Shown: positions 59,799-61,009 of the stretch, one piece after another
Position numbering within the stretch: position 1 is the stretch's first letter
How the letters are laid out: each line of letters begins with the position of its first letter
NCBI GenBank assembly: GCA_902514295.1
Contig: CABXQE010000007.1
Span: 1 to 61,009, forward strand
Direction of reading: 5' to 3'
Origin: an uncultured SAR86 cluster bacterium
GTDB lineage: Bacteria > Pseudomonadota > Gammaproteobacteria > Magnimaribacterales > Magnimaribacteraceae
DNA length: 61,009 bases
Position numbers and translations under genes: made by a program
The notes under the pieces: model-generated
Told to the model about the DNA's origin: nothing
Databases searched by the model: none
What the model saw: the letters and a program-made list of their open reading frames with translations, nothing else

Positions 59799-61009
59799 AT
59801 GAATTGGAAAAAAGAAACAGTAGAACTTAAAAAAAGAAGATCGCTTGCTAAAAAGCAAGGGGGCGACAAGGCTATTGATCTACAACATGCTAAAGGGCGT
59901 CTAACATTACGAGAAAGAATAGATCTACTATTGGACAAAGATTCTTTTCAAGAGCAAGGAGAAATAGCAGGCGGCTCCGAAACTAATGAAAAAGGCGAAA
60001 TAGAGTCTTTAACACCAGCAAACTTCATACTAGGTTTCGGAAAAATTTCTGGGAAACAGGTAGTAGTAGGAGGAGAAGATTTTACGGTCAAAGGTGGGTC
60101 ACCTAATTCTGCCGGTTTAAGGAAGAGCGTCTACACTGAAGAGCTAGCTTTAAAATACAAAGTACCTTTAATAAGACTCCATGAAGGCGGAGGAGGTTCA
60201 GTTGCAGGACCAGGCAAGAAGGGAAAAGGTTACGGTGGAGACCCAGTTTTCTCAAAATCTAGATTTAAATCAGTTGCAGATACGCTTAGAGAGATTCCTG
60301 TAGCATCTGCGGCATTAGGGCCAGTAGCTGGTATGCCAGCCGCTAGATTTGTTGCTTCTCACTTTAGAGTAATGACCAAAGAAACTGCTCAAATCTTAGT
60401 TGCAGGACCAGCCGTAGTGGAAAGAGCCTTTGGTAAAAAAATGACCAAAGAAGAGCTTGGGGGATCTCAGATCCATAAACTTAATGGGGTTACAGATAAT
60501 GTTGCTGAATCAGAAGAAGATGCTTTTAAACAAATTGCTAAATTCTTATCCTTCTTCCCACAAAATGTGTATGAGCTAACTCCCAAAACTGAATGTGATG
60601 ATCCACACGAAAGAGAAGAAGAAGCTCTTCTTTCAATTATTCCGAAAGAAAGACAAAAATCATATGAAATGAGGGACATAATTAGTCTAGTTTTTGATAA
60701 AGGATCTTTTTTTGAAATGACCAAATTCTTTGGCAGAGGAATTATCACGGGTTTTGCCAGAATAAATGGTTACGCTGTAGCAATCTTCGCTAATGACTCT
60801 AATTTTTACGCGGGCTCTATGTCGGCAGAGGGTGCCCAAAAAACTACTAGATTTATTAAACTATGTGACACATTTAATATTCCTATAGTAAGTTTAGTTG
60901 ATGAACCGGGGTTTCTAATAGGTCCTGAAGCTGAAAAAGAAGGAACTATTCTGCATGGCACTCAAGCCGTTCTTGCTTGTACAGAATCAACCGTCCCTTG
61001 GACAACTGT
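59799..61009 (+). CDS. Acyl-CoA carboxylase, carboxyltransferase beta subunit (propionyl/methylcrotonyl-CoA type), 3' truncated by window edge
   Basis: 403 codons, open to the end of the window. N-terminus MNWKKETVELKKRRSLAKKQ is followed by HAKGRLTLRERIDLLLDKDS, then FGKISGKQVVVGGEDFTVKG, RLHEGGGGSVAGPGKKG, GPVAGMPAARF, and FFEMTKFFGRGIITGFARIN. FAD or other domains are absent. It carries CO2 from carboxybiotin to an acyl-CoA, part of branched-chain amino-acid or propionate use. The natural length would be about 510-540, so roughly the last quarter is missing. The ATG is 7 bases after the tRNA-Arg. Confidence 0.9.
   Translation, partial: MNWKKETVELKKRRSLAKKQGGDKAIDLQHAKGRLTLRERIDLLLDKDSFQEQGEIAGGSETNEKGEIESLTPANFILGFGKISGKQVVVGGEDFTVKGGSPNSAGLRKSVYTEELALKYKVPLIRLHEGGGGSVAGPGKKGKGYGGDPVFSKSRFKSVADTLREIPVASAALGPVAGMPAARFVASHFRVMTKETAQILVAGPAVVERAFGKKMTKEELGGSQIHKLNGVTDNVAESEEDAFKQIAKFLSFFPQNVYELTPKTECDDPHEREEEALLSIIPKERQKSYEMRDIISLVFDKGSFFEMTKFFGRGIITGFARINGYAVAIFANDSNFYAGSMSAEGAQKTTRFIKLCDTFNIPIVSLVDEPGFLIGPEAEKEGTILHGTQAVLACTESTVPWTT

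Noticed and set aside
59750-59938. Minus-strand open frame of 62 codons
   Set aside because: It crosses tRNA-Arg and the start of the carboxyltransferase gene. It is a typical tRNA-derived spurious frame.

Overview
This is an AT-rich, densely packed bacterial chromosome segment. By eye it is roughly one third GC. Nearly every base is coding, and no stretch over about 200 bases lacks a feature. The gene content points to a gammaproteobacterium: smc-zipA-ligA order, hda next to a yfgD-type gene, a DUF2066 gene beside purM-purN, a full System I cytochrome c maturation operon, yqgE, and bacterial tRNAs with encoded CCA. Low GC, many overlapping stop codons, several acyl-CoA dehydrogenases, phytanoyl-CoA dioxygenase-like proteins and a SAM-II riboswitch suggest a streamlined marine heterotroph of the SAR86 kind. 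That taxonomic guess is inference from content and style, not from a marker-gene search. There is no insertion sequence, prophage, CRISPR array or obvious genomic island.

Layout. 1-14.9 kb is housekeeping: a partial EamA transporter, xseA, an M23 peptidase lipoprotein, a TlpA-like protein, yfgD, sppA, hda, a CDP-alcohol phosphatidyltransferase, DUF2066, purM-purN-DUF3108, dcd, an M20 amidohydrolase, and recR-dnaX-recX. 14.9-26 kb is mixed: an Fe-type alcohol dehydrogenase, a Bax inhibitor-1 family protein, a Nudix hydrolase, yqgE, an SGNH lipase, a DsbD/redoxin pair, SCP2, two phytanoyl-CoA dioxygenase-like proteins and a secreted DUF3604 protein. 26-37.7 kb holds pyrB, a reverse trans-sulfuration pair (CBS plus cystathionine gamma-lyase), a secreted methionine sulfoxide reductase fusion, a CobW GTPase, an amidohydrolase, a serine hydrolase and tRNA-Val. 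37.7-45.1 kb holds three acyl-CoA dehydrogenases, a LysR regulator, tRNA-Leu and mnmC. 45.1-51.4 kb holds two lipoproteins and ligA-zipA-smc. 51.5-57.7 kb is the ccmABCDEFGHI operon, including a 52-residue ccmD. 57.7-61 kb holds a hisI-like gene, metY under a SAM-II riboswitch, tRNA-Arg and a truncated biotin-dependent carboxylase subunit.

How the genes work together. MetY can turn O-acetylhomoserine plus sulfide into homocysteine. CBS and cystathionine gamma-lyase can pass that sulfur on to cysteine. The SAM-II element would shut metY off when SAM is high. The ccm genes, DsbD, the redoxin, the TlpA-like protein and the sulfoxide reductase fusion form a sizeable periplasmic thiol and repair set, in keeping with the many cysteine-bearing exported proteins here.

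Points most worth a second look: mnmC has no ATG, GTG, TTG or CTG start for its whole methyltransferase domain; smc is only 825 codons and shows no hinge domain; dnaX has an A9 slippery run at the end of domain III with immediate stops in both other frames; the SAM-II aptamer can form a 7-bp antiterminator with a downstream intrinsic terminator; and the hisI homologue has Asp in place of a conserved zinc Cys.
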